A DNA stretch of 64,000 nucleotides from Candidatus Kouleothrix ribensis (lineage in GTDB: Bacteria; Chloroflexota; Chloroflexia; Chloroflexales; Roseiflexaceae): contig JADKGW010000002.1 in the NCBI GenBank assembly GCA_016722075.1, positions 62,001 through 126,000 on the forward strand. The letters are read 5' to 3'. Within the stretch, counting starts at the first letter, position 1, and each line of letters opens with the position of its first letter. Under the pieces are notes generated by a model. That model was not told the DNA's origin, made no database searches, and saw nothing but the letters and a program-made list of their open reading frames with translations. The translations under genes were made by a program, and so were the position numbers. Positions 9,882 to 18,813 of this stretch are shown in pieces.

Positions 9882-11390
9882 CTACTGCGGGGCAAACACC
9901 AGCCCCTGCATCGAGGCACGGTAGCGCGTGCCGCCCTGCTCATCGCCAACCTTCTCGGGCTGGCCCACGAACGCGGGCGGCGCATTCTGGTTGATGATCG
10001 CCTCGGGGCCAAACTGCGGATCCTGCCGCGCCAGCTCGAGAAACACCTTCAAGTAGGCCTCGCGCACGTCCTGGCCGGCCGGCACAATAATTTCCTGGTT
10101 GCTCATTGTGAAGTTGCCCTTCGGCACATACACCCTGGTGGGCGTCGGCGTGGCCGTCGGTGCGCTGATCAACCCCGGCACAACCTGGTCTACCAGCGCG
10201 CCAAGCTGGGCTGGGAACGCGAACACGCCAATGCCTACAGCCATGCTCAGCAGTAGCAGCGCCACCAGCACGAAGCCGAGCCAGCCACGGCGCCGCGTGG
10301 GCCGGGCGGCCACCGGCGCTAGGGCCGGCGGCGCTGGGGCCGGGCGCGGCACCGACACCGGCGGGGGTGTGGCGGGCTGTGCTGGCACGGCCGGGCGTGC
10401 CGCCGCCACTGGCGGGGCGGCCACCTGCGGCTGCGGCGGCAGCGCCTGAGTCGGCGGCGCCACGCGCACCTGCGGCTGGCCGGCCGGCATAGGCCGCAGC
10501 GCGGCCCGAAACTCGGCCACCGACTGGAAGCGATCCTCCGGCTTCATCTGTAGCGCCTTCTGGATCGCGTCTGATGTGCGCTTGGAGATCTTCGGGTTCA
10601 GGCCATACACCGGCGGGTACGAGAACGGCGGCTCGTCGCGCGGGTCGCGGCCGGTCAGCATATGATGCAGCGTGGCGGCCAGCGCATAGATATCGGACAC
10701 CGGCGTGGCCATGCCCTGGTACTGCTCGGGCGGCGCGTAGCCGGGCGTGCCGATCTGCGTACCGCGCTGAGCGCGCTGAAACACCTTGGCGATGCCGAAG
10801 TCGATCAGCTTCAGCCCGCCATCGGGCTCGACCATCACATTCGACGGCTTCATGTCGCGGAAGATGATCGGCTCGGGCTTATGGTTGTGCAGGTAGTTCA
10901 GCACATCGCAGAGCTGATCGGCCCACGCCAGCACCTCGGCCTCGGGCAGCGCGCCGCGCTCGCGGATCACATCCTCCATGTCTTTGCCACGCACGAAATC
11001 CATCGCCAAATACTGGCGCTGCTCGTCTTTAAAGCTGGCATAGATCCGTGGGATGCGCGGATGCGACAGCCGCTTGAGCAGCTGCGCCTCCTCCTCAAAG
11101 CGCTCGATCGCCTCGGCCTCCTCCTTCGGGTCGGTGAAGCGGTCGAGCATCTCTTTGACCGCATACACCTTGCCGTCGTCGCCGATCGTCTCGTACACCG
11201 CGCCCTGGCCGCCCTCTTTAATCACGCGGGTAATGTAATAGCTTGGCCCAGGGTTGTTGAGAATCGTGTCACGCCCGCAGTGCTGGCAGAAATTTGCCCT
11301 GCGCAGATTCGGCTTATGACAGATCGGGCAGAGGATCTGCTGAACCTCGGCCATTGCGTTCCTCGTGCTCGGCGGCATAACGCTCGCCAT
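9882..11390 (-). CDS. Membrane Ser/Thr protein kinase with N-terminal zinc ribbon
   Basis: Hanks-type signalling kinase. Residues about 18-40 form a zinc ribbon (CPICHK then CQHCGRD). The kinase domain follows: glycine loop KEGGQGAVYE, catalytic-lysine AVKEMLDRF, MDFVRGKDMEDVI hinge, FRDMKPSNVMV catalytic loop (D present), LIDFGIAKVF (DFG) and GTPGYAPPEQY. A Pro/Ala-rich juxtamembrane linker and one transmembrane helix (LGFVLVALLLLSMAVGIGV) place a roughly 120-residue C-terminal sensor region outside the cell. Its 502 aa are complete. An internal Met before AEVQQILCPICHK is an alternative start. Substrates are unknown. Confidence 0.9.
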   Translation of the reverse strand: MASVMPPSTRNAMAEVQQILCPICHKPNLRRANFCQHCGRDTILNNPGPSYYITRVIKEGGQGAVYETIGDDGKVYAVKEMLDRFTDPKEEAEAIERFEEEAQLLKRLSHPRIPRIYASFKDEQRQYLAMDFVRGKDMEDVIRERGALPEAEVLAWADQLCDVLNYLHNHKPEPIIFRDMKPSNVMVEPDGGLKLIDFGIAKVFQRAQRGTQIGTPGYAPPEQYQGMATPVSDIYALAATLHHMLTGRDPRDEPPFSYPPVYGLNPKISKRTSDAIQKALQMKPEDRFQSVAEFRAALRPMPAGQPQVRVAPPTQALPPQPQVAAPPVAAARPAVPAQPATPPPVSVPRPAPAPPALAPVAARPTRRRGWLGFVLVALLLLSMAVGIGVFAFPAQLGALVDQVVPGLISAPTATPTPTRVYVPKGNFTMSNQEIIVPAGQDVREAYLKVFLELARQDPQFGPEAIINQNAPPAFVGQPEKVGDEQGGTRYRASMQGLVFAPQ

Positions 11391-11783
11391 GGCGAACTCC
11401 TCTGTTAGCGTAGCATATGCCCGCTAAAACGGCAAGCCTGCCCGATCGCGGCCGCGTATGTGTGATTCGTTGCTTGACTCTACGCTCAACGACCAGCTGA
11501 AGTTGCATGCGCCAGCCGCACTCATCCGGCTCTTAGCTTTTTCAGCCAGGTCTCTCAGCCTATTCTCATTTTGATCATCTATACTGCGCTACACACAATC
11601 ATCCCAAGCATGTCGGTAGTGGCTTCACGTTCTGGCGCGATCCTGCCACACGGCGCCAGAATAGCATGATCCGCTGGCGCGCGCTGTGCCGAGCTACACA
11701 CACGAAAATCGCCAACTATGTGGATCGTGTTGGTCTGTGGCATGCACCCCGCAGCGGGCCGGGCATACCCAAAGGAGGCAGTG
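11391..11783. other. Intergenic region, no gene seen
   Basis: Divergent control region between the kinase and the dienelactone hydrolase gene. Open frames here are short and lack family character. The only clear signal is the strong AAAGGAGG at 11771-11778 serving the downstream ATG at 11784. No palindrome or convincing promoter pair was found. Confidence 0.5.
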
Positions 11784-12836
11784 ATGGTGATCAGGCAACG
11801 CGAGCCGGTAGCACTCGAGCAGCTCAACCAGATGCAACTGTACCTGGGCGAGGAGATGATCGACGATTATCACACCGGCGAGCTGACGCGCCGCCAGATG
11901 CTGCGGCGCGTGCTCCGCATCTGCGGGAGCGCCGCCGCCGCTGCGGTGTTGCTTGCAGCCTGCGGCGAAGGGCAGCCAGCCGCGCCTGCGCCAACCACCG
12001 GCGCCACCCCACCCACTCCGCTACCCGCCAGCACAGCCTTGCCGGCCACTGCCCAACCCGCCGCCACGGTTCAGCCCAGCGCACCGGCCGCCACGGCCCA
12101 GCCCCAACCCGGCGCTGCCCCGTTGTCGGTACCTGCCACCGACCCGGCAGTAACCGGCAGCGATGTGACCTTCCAGGGCGACGCGGCGATCAGCGGCTAC
12201 CTGGCCCAGCCGGCGGCCGAGGGCAGCTACCCCGGCGTAATCGTCATCCACGAGAACCGCGGCCTGACCGACCACATCCGCGATGTTGCGCGGCGCCTGG
12301 CCAAGGCCGGCTACGTGGCGCTCGCGCCCGATCTGGCCTCGCGCGCGGGTGGCACCGCCAGCGTCGGCGCCGACCAGATCACCGGCTTCTTCGCCAATGC
12401 TACGCCCGAAGAGCTGGTGAGCGACCTCAACGCCGCCGTGGTATACCTTGGCCAGCAAAAAAGCGTGCGGGCCGGCTCGTATGGCGTGGTTGGGTTCTGC
12501 TTTGGTGGCGCCTACACCCTGCGCCTGGCCGCAGCCAACCCGGCGATCACTGCGGCCGTCTGCTACTATGGCGTCACACCCCAGCCGGCCAGCCAGCTCA
12601 GCACCACCAACGCGGCGATCCTCGGCCAGTACGGCGGCAACGATGCGCGCGTGAACAGCACCATCCCGGCGCTTGAGGCGGCGCTCCAGAGCGGCGGCAA
12701 GATCTTCAAAAAGCAGATCTACGAGGGTGCCAACCACGCGTTCAACAACGACACCGGCCAGAACTATAATGAGACAGCTGCCGTGGCCGCGTGGGCCGAG
12801 ACACTCAGCTGGTTCGAGCAGTACCTGAAGGGCTAG
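11784..12836 (+). CDS. Exported dienelactone hydrolase family protein
   Basis: Alpha/beta hydrolase of the dienelactone hydrolase family, predicted outside the membrane. The N terminus has a long n-region with TRRQMLRRVLRIC followed by a hydrophobic stretch ending LLAAC, i.e. a twin-arginine-like lipoprotein signal, then a Thr/Pro/Ala linker. The catalytic domain shows VIHENRGLTDHIRDVARRLA, nucleophile elbow GFCFGG with Cys as in true dienelactone hydrolases, YGGNDARV (Asp) and YEGANHAFNND (His). The start at 11784 is set by AAAGGAGG 6 nt upstream. An intradiol dioxygenase follows 37 nt later, so the pair may process aromatic ring-cleavage products. Confidence 0.87.
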   Translation: MVIRQREPVALEQLNQMQLYLGEEMIDDYHTGELTRRQMLRRVLRICGSAAAAAVLLAACGEGQPAAPAPTTGATPPTPLPASTALPATAQPAATVQPSAPAATAQPQPGAAPLSVPATDPAVTGSDVTFQGDAAISGYLAQPAAEGSYPGVIVIHENRGLTDHIRDVARRLAKAGYVALAPDLASRAGGTASVGADQITGFFANATPEELVSDLNAAVVYLGQQKSVRAGSYGVVGFCFGGAYTLRLAAANPAITAAVCYYGVTPQPASQLSTTNAAILGQYGGNDARVNSTIPALEAALQSGGKIFKKQIYEGANHAFNNDTGQNYNETAAVAAWAETLSWFEQYLKG

Positions 12837-12873
12837 AGTAGGCTGGCCTGTCACGCTTCGTAGGAGTGAGCAT

Positions 12874-13611
12874 TTGGCGCAATACCTTGCATCCCAGCGC
12901 GGTCGCCGCGCGTTCTTGCGTGCCTGCCTGGCCGCGCCGGCTACATGTGTGCTTGCGGCCTGCGCTGCTCGGGCCGCCGGCGACACCGCAGCCACGCCGG
13001 CCGGCGTAGCTGTGCCGGCCCAGGCATCGCCCACCAGCGTGCCTACCCGGCCGGCAACCGCCGCACCTGGCCCGGCAGCTACCGCCCAGCCCACCGCCGC
13101 GCTGGCCCAGGCGCTGCCGCCAACCCCCGCCTGCGGCGGCGACGACCACGCCACGCCGGCCCAGACCGAAGGCCCCTACTATACGCCGAACACGCCCAAG
13201 CGGGCCTCGTTGATCGAGCCGGGCATGCCCGGCACCCGGCTTACCGTGAGCGGCCAGGTGCTCACCACGGGCTGCCAGCCGGTGGCACGTGCGCTGCTCG
13301 ACTTCTGGCAGGCCGACGACAGCGGCGCATACGACAACGCCGGGTTCCGCCTGCGCGGCCACCAGTTCGCCGACGAGCAGGGCCGTTACATGCTCGAGAC
13401 GATCGTGCCCGGCCTGTACCCCGGCCGCACCCGCCACATCCATGTGAAGGTACAGGCGCCTAACCAGCCTGTGCTCACCACCCAGCTCTACTTTCCCGGC
13501 GAGCCGGCCAACCAGCGCGACGCAATTTTCCAGCCCGAGCTGCTCATGGAAGTTCAAAGCGACGGCGCTGGCAAGGCCGGCATGTTCAATTTTGTGCTGG
13601 CTATCGGCTGA
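12874..13611 (+). CDS. Exported intradiol ring-cleavage dioxygenase-like protein
   Basis: Member of the protocatechuate/catechol dioxygenase beta fold. The N terminus (GRRAFLRACLAAPATCVLAAC) is a Tat-like lipoprotein signal with a lipobox, then a Pro/Ala-rich linker. The core has QTEGPYYTPNTPKR with the first metal-ligand Tyr, FWQADDSGAYDN, GRYMLETIVPGLYPGR with the second Tyr, and RHIHVKV with the paired His ligands, consistent with an Fe(III) site. Starts at TTG 12874 with GGAG 7 nt upstream. Likely co-transcribed with the preceding dienelactone hydrolase. Whether it cleaves catechols or acts on another substrate at the cell surface is unknown. Confidence 0.85.
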   Translation: MAQYLASQRGRRAFLRACLAAPATCVLAACAARAAGDTAATPAGVAVPAQASPTSVPTRPATAAPGPAATAQPTAALAQALPPTPACGGDDHATPAQTEGPYYTPNTPKRASLIEPGMPGTRLTVSGQVLTTGCQPVARALLDFWQADDSGAYDNAGFRLRGHQFADEQGRYMLETIVPGLYPGRTRHIHVKVQAPNQPVLTTQLYFPGEPANQRDAIFQPELLMEVQSDGAGKAGMFNFVLAIG

Positions 13612-13636
13612 GCGCGTAGCGTCAGGCTCTATTGCG

Positions 13637-14647
13637 CTAGGGCTGCTCGCCGGGCCGATCGCCACCGGCCGAGCCGGCGCGCGGTGTGCGGCGCCGCAGC
13701 AGCCGTATGATCAACACCAGCAGCAGTAATGGCAGCGCCAGCGGCAGCACCACAATCGCCAGCCAGATCAGCAGGGTGCCGATCGCCTGCATGATTGTCA
13801 TCAGCGTGGTCGAGGCCTGGTTGGCCGTCTTGCTGGGGTTCCACAGCGGCTCGGGTGTTGCAGTTGGCGTAAGTGTGGGCGTGGGCGAGAACGTCGGCGT
13901 GGGCGGCGGCGGCTCTTGGAGCTGCGCAGTGATCGTTGAGTAGGCCGCGCGCTGCGATAGGTATTGTAGCCGGCCTTTGAGCTGGCTGATCTGCCCTTCG
14001 ATCTCGGTCAGCTGCGCGTTCACCTGCAACGCTTCCTCAGTAGTCGTGGCACGATCAAGAAATTGGCGGATGCGCGCTTGGGTGGCCTCGAGGTTGGCCA
14101 GCTGGCTCTGCACATCGACAAATTCCTGGGTCGCGTCCACGCCGCTGGCTTGCTCGCTGATCACCCGGTTCACGCCCTCGCGCATCCGCTGCAGCGTCGC
14201 CTCGAACTGATCAACCGGCACGGCCAGCTTGACAAACGCCTGCTTCTGATTCTCCTGTAGGTAGTCGGTGCGCGTCTCGAGGATGTAGCCGCCTGCCTGC
14301 GCCGCTAGCCCGTTGACGCGGCTCAGTGCCACGTCGACGCTCGGCACCTCGACAATCAGTGTGGCATCTTTGATGATCTTGCGGCTGGGGTCGCTGGCCA
14401 CACCGCCAGGCACGATAGTTGGCGCGGCTTCACTTGCCACGCCACCGGCGGCCGGTATGGCGGTGGCTGCGGCGACGGGGGTGGGTGCGGCGGCAGCCGG
14501 CGCGGCCGTGGGTTCAGCGGCAGCCGGCGCGGCGGTGGGTGCGGCGGCCGGCGCGGCGGCCGGGCTAAGCCCGCCACAGCCGGCCAGCAGTGCGGCCAGC
14601 AGTGCGGCCAGCAGTAGTCCAGGCGAGATCCTGCGATGGATGAGCAT
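13637..14647 (-). CDS. DUF4349 lipoprotein
   Basis: Envelope lipoprotein of unknown role. The signal peptide ends in LLAALLAGC, with an Ala/Pro/Thr low-complexity linker after the cysteine. The DUF4349 core shows RKIIKDATLIVEVPSVD, GGYILETRTDYLQENQ and LAVPVDQFEATLQRMRE. A coiled coil of about 70 residues (VDVQSQLANLEATQARIRQF and on) follows, then a single C-terminal transmembrane segment (LLIWLAIVVLPLALPLLLLV) and basic tail. The family is often linked to antibiotic or envelope stress, but nothing here tests that. It converges on the dioxygenase gene. Confidence 0.85.
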   Translation of the reverse strand: MLIHRRISPGLLLAALLAALLAGCGGLSPAAAPAAAPTAAPAAAEPTAAPAAAAPTPVAAATAIPAAGGVASEAAPTIVPGGVASDPSRKIIKDATLIVEVPSVDVALSRVNGLAAQAGGYILETRTDYLQENQKQAFVKLAVPVDQFEATLQRMREGVNRVISEQASGVDATQEFVDVQSQLANLEATQARIRQFLDRATTTEEALQVNAQLTEIEGQISQLKGRLQYLSQRAAYSTITAQLQEPPPPTPTFSPTPTLTPTATPEPLWNPSKTANQASTTLMTIMQAIGTLLIWLAIVVLPLALPLLLLVLIIRLLRRRTPRAGSAGGDRPGEQP

Positions 14648-15033
14648 GGTTGACCTCCTGCTGTGTATGGGGAATTTGTATTGTGCAGGAGGGACGCGCG
14701 TGATTAGCGCTTTGTTCCGGCCGGGTCGCTGGTGCGGTAATGGTTATGGTTTCTCAACTTCAGGTTGTGATTCATGCATCGCTCTGCTGCCCGAACCCCG
14801 GTAGTATGCACGTACGTATTCGCTTCACATTTTTCACAACGAACTATGAGCGAAATGCCTAATTTCCGGCTGGCCCCACCGCCCGCCCACCCAATCATTC
14901 CCTGGGATCGCGTCGCCGACTGGGTAGCACGCCAGGATCGCCCGTTCCCTCCATACCACCGGTTGTGCCTGCGGATCTGGCTCTGGGCATTCCGGCGCTC
15001 GCTCTAGCCATCTGCCATGGCGTCGTGGGCGCG
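14648..15033. other. Intergenic region, one doubtful small ORF
   Basis: Upstream region of the DUF4349 gene and downstream region of the alpha/beta hydrolase. A plus-strand frame from 14846 to 15007 would encode a 53-residue Pro/Trp/Arg-rich peptide (begins MSEMPNFRLAPPPAHP), but it has no ribosome-binding site. I see no hairpin terminator or promoter pair. Confidence 0.35.
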
Positions 15034-15978
15034 TCATTTCAGGCTGCGCTCGAAGAAGCTTGCCACGCGATCAACATACGCCGCTGGGTCGGCAGCGTAC
15101 GAATGCGCGTGGCCAGCGCCCGGCACCTCCCAATACTCGGCGTCGGGTGCGGCAGCATGCAGCTGCCGGCCGTGCTCGGGCGGGGTAAATGTGTCGGCGC
15201 CTCCATGGATGATCAGGATCGGCCGTGGTGCGATCATGCCGATCTGATCGATCGGCCGCGCATCCCAGATCGTGTAGCCGAACATGATCCGGCCCATCAG
15301 CACTGTCGATGGCAGGAACACGGCCGGCAGCGGCGTCTGGTTGGCCCACTCGCGCTCGATCAGCGGGTAGATCTCGGCAAAGCTGCAATCTTCCACCAGC
15401 GCGCCAATGTCGGTGTCGTCGGCGGCCGCGCCAATGCCGGCCGCCGCGCCCATCGATACGCCCAGCACGCCGATGCTGCCGGGCTGGAAGCCCTGGCCCT
15501 TCAGCCAATCGACCGCGCCCTCCAGGTCGCGCCGCTCGGTCAGCCCAAAGCTGAAGTGCGCGTCGCCGCTGGCGCCGTGCCCGCGCAGATCGATCATCAG
15601 CACCGCCAACCCGCGTTGCTGTAGCGCAGCGGCGAATGCGGGAAAGCGCCCTTGAAACTCATTCGTACGACTACTATTCCATCCATGCACCAGTACCACG
15701 GCCTTGCGGCTGCCGGCGCTGGGCAGGTACCACCCCGCGATCGATATGCCGTCGGTTCGCGCCGGGAAGCGCACATCCTGGTACGCCACCCCATAAGCCG
15801 CCGGGGTCTGCGCGCTGAGCGCGCGCTGCGGCACAGTCAGCAGATTCGCCGCCAAGGCCGAGATGCCCAGGTACACTGCCAGCAAGCCAGCCAGCAGTAT
15901 CAACGCAAGGCGTGCCGCCACGCGGCGCCTACGGTGATCGGCGCGCATGGGTACAGTGATCGGCGCGGCAGAACTCAT
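15034..15978 (-). CDS. Membrane-anchored alpha/beta hydrolase
   Basis: Serine hydrolase with one N-terminal transmembrane anchor (LALILLAGLLAVYLGISALA), so the catalytic domain is probably extracytoplasmic. Seen: VVLVHGWNSSRTNEF (oxyanion HG), LMIDLRGHGASG, GVLGVSMGAAAGIG as the nucleophile elbow (GVSMG), ILIIHGGADTFTPP carrying the acid, and PGAGHAHSY with the catalytic His. The ATG at 15978 is chosen over a start 42 nt upstream because GGAGGC lies 8 nt before it. Substrate unknown; BEM46/esterase-like. Confidence 0.85.
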   Translation of the reverse strand: MSSAAPITVPMRADHRRRRVAARLALILLAGLLAVYLGISALAANLLTVPQRALSAQTPAAYGVAYQDVRFPARTDGISIAGWYLPSAGSRKAVVLVHGWNSSRTNEFQGRFPAFAAALQQRGLAVLMIDLRGHGASGDAHFSFGLTERRDLEGAVDWLKGQGFQPGSIGVLGVSMGAAAGIGAAADDTDIGALVEDCSFAEIYPLIEREWANQTPLPAVFLPSTVLMGRIMFGYTIWDARPIDQIGMIAPRPILIIHGGADTFTPPEHGRQLHAAAPDAEYWEVPGAGHAHSYAADPAAYVDRVASFFERSLK

Positions 15979-16020
15979 ACGAGCGCCTCCAGTCGTTTGG
16001 CCCCGGTGTCGTAGCGCCAT

Positions 16021-16358
16021 TGTAGCACGGCCGCCAGGCCAGGCGCATACGCTGCGAATATGGCAAATGTCACCAGGGCAGGTAACGAGCCAGCTACGTA
16101 GCCGGCGCGCTGGTCAGCGCATCAGCCGCCGCTGGTGGTGTGCCGGTTGGGGGTTTGGGGGGCTGTGGGATTCCAGTGATTCCTGGTTCTGGTGGGCCGC
16201 ACGCGTGGGTCACGTGGTTTGCACGGGGCTATTCCGGTTACAGGGTGCCGGTTGCACGTTTGCACGGCAGTACCCTGCACCCTGCCAACCTGCAACGGCT
16301 GTGAATAGCGATACGCAAGTGAACTGACCCACTTCGTAGCCTATCCACTACCGCTACA
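16021..16358. other. Intergenic region with short repeats
   Basis: No gene seen. The stretch 16225-16300 is built from imperfect copies of a short GC-rich phrase (CCTGCAACC-like on one strand, GGGTGC/GGTTGCA on the other), giving several overlapping weak hairpins. It ends just before the stop of the interrupted radC. Confidence 0.4.
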
Positions 16359-16957
16359 CTAGGGTGCGAAGCCCAGGCCCTTCTCGCGCATGCTCACAAA
16401 CCGGCCCTGCCCAATCACTAGGTGATCAAGCACTTCGATATCGAGCAGCTTGCCGGCCGAGACGATCTCGCGCGTTACCAGCACATCCTCCGGGCTGGGG
16501 GTTGGGTCGCCCGAGGGGTGGTTGTGCGCCACGATCAGTGCGGCGCTGTTGTGTTTGAGCGCCGACTTGAATACTTCGCCCACGCGCACCACCGAGCTGT
16601 TCAGCGAGCCGATGTATATGGTTGCAACGGCCTGAACCCGGTTTTTCGTGTCGAGCAGCACCGTGCGCAGGTGCTCTTGATCGAGGTGGCCCATCTCGAG
16701 CATCAACAGCTGCGCGGCGTCGGTCGGGCTCTTGATCTGGTAGCGCTCGGCCTGCTCGCTCAGCAGCAGCCGGCGGCCGATCTCGAGCGCAGCCTTCAGC
16801 GCAGCCGCCTTGGCCTGGCCGATGCCGTGGCGCGCACACAGGTCGTGGTAGTCGGCCCGCAGCAGCCCCGGCCAGCCACCGCGCTCGGTTAGCAGTTGCT
16901 GTGCCAGCTGGAGCACATTCGTGCCCTCGACGCCAACCCGCAGCAAGATCGCCAGCA
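16359..16957 (-). pseudogene. radC: radC, 3' part, separated from its 5' part by the integrated element
   Basis: Carries the RadC/JAB (MPN+) metalloprotease-like domain nearly whole: ILLRVGVEGTNVLQLAQQLL, the helix-hairpin-helix HGIGQAKAAALKAALEIGRR, then VGEVFKSALKHNSAALIVAHN and HPSGDPTPSPED. It lacks the first ~36 residues of the family; the frame becomes unrelated element DNA at 16958. The missing 5' end is found at 52581-52686 on the same strand. Joining the two at the 6-bp core gives SDAELLAILLRVG with no frame change. A TTG at 16958 could in principle start a shortened protein, but no ribosome-binding site was seen. Confidence 0.9.
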
Positions 16958-16980
16958 ATTCGGATTTTTGTGCAAAACCG
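16932..16980. other. attL junction of the serine-integrase element
   Basis: Core CCAGCA at 16952-16957 on the plus strand. To its left is host radC; to its right is element DNA beginning ATTCGGATTTTTG. The same hexamer lies at the right junction (52581-52586). The core and the CCGAAT/ATTCGG arms are direct observation; the exact crossover dinucleotide within it is not determined. Confidence 0.85.
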
Positions 16981-17093
16981 ATTTTACTCTTCTGTGTTGC
17001 TATAGATTAGCAATGCAACGCAACCTACACAATCTTGTCATCGACAAACAACGTGATGCAAGGAGGATAACTTTGTTGCCGCCGCAGCCGGTT

Positions 17094-17333
17094 TTAGGCT
17101 GATGGTATTGTTATGTGACGAAGTTGTGCAGGCTCAAAGATACTGAGTATACGTTGTGTGTTGGTCTCAGGGTCAAGGATAATAACCATAAGGTGCTCTG
17201 GAGGCAGCTCATCAAGCTCAACATAGATGGATTTCGTGGTGATGAGCGCGATAGTGCCTTTGGCCCCAACCTTATGTCCCGCATCGCCAGAGACAACTTC
17301 GGCCCGCTCCCCTATCTTAAAGCCGTGTTTCAT
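17094..17333 (-). CDS. Small unknown protein, SH3-like
   Basis: 79-residue protein starting MKHGFKIGERAEVVSGDAG, with beta-strand-rich sequence (VGAKGTIALITTKSIYVELD) reminiscent of a KOW/SH3-like barrel. GGGAGG lies 7-8 nt before the ATG at 17333. The open frame runs further upstream but that part overlaps parA on the other strand and is not used. Divergent from the partition genes. Function unknown; a small nucleic-acid-binding role is only a guess from fold appearance. Confidence 0.6.
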   Translation of the reverse strand: MKHGFKIGERAEVVSGDAGHKVGAKGTIALITTKSIYVELDELPPEHLMVIILDPETNTQRILSIFEPAQLRHITIPSA

Positions 17334-17351
17334 TTCGAAGCCTCCCTTAGG

Positions 17352-17384
17352 CCGCCTGCTTTTGCCTCTAGCGAAAGCAGGCGG
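17352..17384. terminator. Perfect 11-bp hairpin between small gene and parA
   Basis: CCGCCTGCTTT at 17352-17362 pairs with AAAGCAGGCGG at 17374-17384 across an 11-nt loop. On the plus strand it is followed by a T-rich run (TATTCTCTTGTTG), so it could end plus-strand transcripts entering from the left (from the integrase in the circular form), or act in the parA leader. Confidence 0.6.
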
Positions 17385-17496
17385 TATTCTCTTGTTGCTA
17401 TTTATCCGAGTTCGTGTCAGAATAAAGTTCACATTACCAGTTACCTGACTTGTGAGAACACCCGTTTTCTCGGATTTTCGCAAGTCAAACGGACGT

Positions 17497-18261
17497 ATGG
17501 TCATTTCAATCGCTTCCCAAAAAGGAGGCACAGGTAAAACCACCACCAGTCTTTCACTTGCAGCCGGGCTGGCCCGCCGAGGCCAACGGGTTCTCCTCAT
17601 CGATATCGACAGCCAGGCCAATTCTTCCAAAGTTCTCCTCCCACACTATCCCGAACTGCGCAAAGAGCAGACGCTCTACCAGACCATCTTGGAGAGCAAG
17701 CCGCTGATCATTCATCCGACCACAGTGGAGCGGTTAGCAATTGTACCGGCGCATATCCTGCTCTCTGATACTGATATGGCGCTCACAACGGCGCTTGACC
17801 ACCGTGAAGCCCGCCTCAAGCGCCAGCTTGATGAAGTCAAAGCGCACTATGAGTATGTGATTATCGACTGCCCGCCGGCGCTCTCTTGGTTGACTATCAA
17901 TGCCTTCACCGCTTCCGACGGGATTATCGTGGTGATTGCGCCAGGATACTTTGAGCTAGACTCCGTGGTACAGATTTCAAAAAGCATTGAAGAAGTCCAG
18001 GACTTATTCAATCCCGCCTTGGAGCTACTTGGTTTCTTGTTCACCATGAGCGATTCAACCGTCAACAGCAAGACCTCACTCAAACTCTTGCGCCAGGCCT
18101 ACCCCGACCGCGTGTTGACCACGATTATTCCCCGTAACACAGACGTGCGAGACGCCCATTTTTCCAAACAAGATATCTTTGCGTTCAATCCGCAATCCCG
18201 CGCAGCAGATGCATATAACCGTTTGATTGATGAGATATTCTATGAACAAAAAGAAGCTTGA
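17497..18261 (+). CDS. parA: ParA-type partition ATPase
   Basis: Deviant Walker-A ATPase that moves plasmid-like DNA over the nucleoid. Seen: ISIASQKGGTGKTTTSLSLA (deviant P-loop), VLLIDIDSQANSSK, YVIIDCPPALSWLTINAF and the later IIVVIAPGYFELDSVVQ. About 254 residues from ATG 17497; an upstream in-frame GTG at 17452 would add 15 residues. Neither has a strong ribosome site, so the start is uncertain. Its end overlaps the next gene by 20 nt, a two-gene partition operon. In an integrated element this indicates plasmid ancestry or a circulating extrachromosomal phase. Confidence 0.9.
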   Translation: MVISIASQKGGTGKTTTSLSLAAGLARRGQRVLLIDIDSQANSSKVLLPHYPELRKEQTLYQTILESKPLIIHPTTVERLAIVPAHILLSDTDMALTTALDHREARLKRQLDEVKAHYEYVIIDCPPALSWLTINAFTASDGIIVVIAPGYFELDSVVQISKSIEEVQDLFNPALELLGFLFTMSDSTVNSKTSLKLLRQAYPDRVLTTIIPRNTDVRDAHFSKQDIFAFNPQSRAADAYNRLIDEIFYEQKEA

Positions 18262-18712
18262 TGAGACCAGCGTGATGAATGAACTGAAAAGCAATTCACT
18301 CTTTTTTAAGCGGGAAGTCCAACCCCTGGGGCAGCCAGAACCATCGCCCGTTATCCCCTCCCCTGCCGCACAAGAAAAGACCCCAGCTCCAGTTTCACCC
18401 CTCGTGCGTGATACCGTGACACCACGATACCATGCTACCACGAGTGATACCACGGTACCACGACCCCAAGAGCCTATCTTGGAAACAACCAGAAAGGCCG
18501 TCAAGCAATTTGGCAAAGAGGCTGCCACACATCGCTTTACGCTCTCTGAGAAAAAGGCGCTGAAAGCCATCGAGCGGGAGTATAGCGAACAGGGTATCAG
18601 GACGAGCGAGAATGAGATTACTCGCATTGCGATTAACTATATGCTGGAGGATTACCAGGTAAATAGGAAGAAGAGTATTGTTGCTCAAGTGTTAGAGCTT
18701 TTGAACTCCTAG
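18242..18712 (+). CDS. Putative centromere-binding partition partner
   Basis: 156-residue protein with a disordered Pro/Thr-rich N-terminal half and a compact basic C-terminal region (RFTLSEKKALKAIEREYSEQ, then ISENEITRIAINYMLEDY-like helices) that looks like a ribbon-helix-helix or small helical DNA-binding domain. Start ATG 18242 lies inside the 3' end of parA. By position and size it is the ParB-equivalent. Its linker codons are made of tandem octamers of the kind also found at 19573-19668, so the gene body may contain its own binding sites. No direct family match recognised. Confidence 0.65.
   Translation: MNKKKLDETSVMNELKSNSLFFKREVQPLGQPEPSPVIPSPAAQEKTPAPVSPLVRDTVTPRYHATTSDTTVPRPQEPILETTRKAVKQFGKEAATHRFTLSEKKALKAIEREYSEQGIRTSENEITRIAINYMLEDYQVNRKKSIVAQVLELLNS
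18410..18461. repeat. Octamer array A, inside the partition-partner gene
   Basis: Tandem 8-bp units of consensus GRYACCAY: GATACCGT, GACACCAC, GATACCAT, GCTACCAC, a 4-bp spacer (GAGT), GATACCAC, GGTACCAC. The same octamer and the same 4-bp spacing rule recur in array B. Candidate parS/operator by analogy with small ribbon-helix-helix proteins that bind short tandem repeats. Confidence 0.75.
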
Positions 18713-18773
18713 CCAGAAATACAATAATCGGCACAGTCGTATCTGAGAATACCGCATATCGGGTACTTCACTA

Positions 18774-18803
18774 TTGACATTATTGCACTACATTTGATAT
18801 ACA
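18774..18803 (+). promoter_or_regulatory. Sigma-70-type promoter of the AbrB/PIN module
   Basis: TTGACA at 18774-18779 and TATACA at 18798-18803 with an 18-bp spacer. The expected transcript start falls only a few bases before ATG 18814, so the mRNA is leaderless or nearly so, which fits the absence of a Shine-Dalgarno site. Confidence 0.7.
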
Positions 18804-18813
18804 AGTAGTACTT

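Noticed and set aside
14774..15007. Small Pro/Arg-rich frame as a gene
   Set aside because: No ribosome site or family character; kept only as a note in the intergenic entry.
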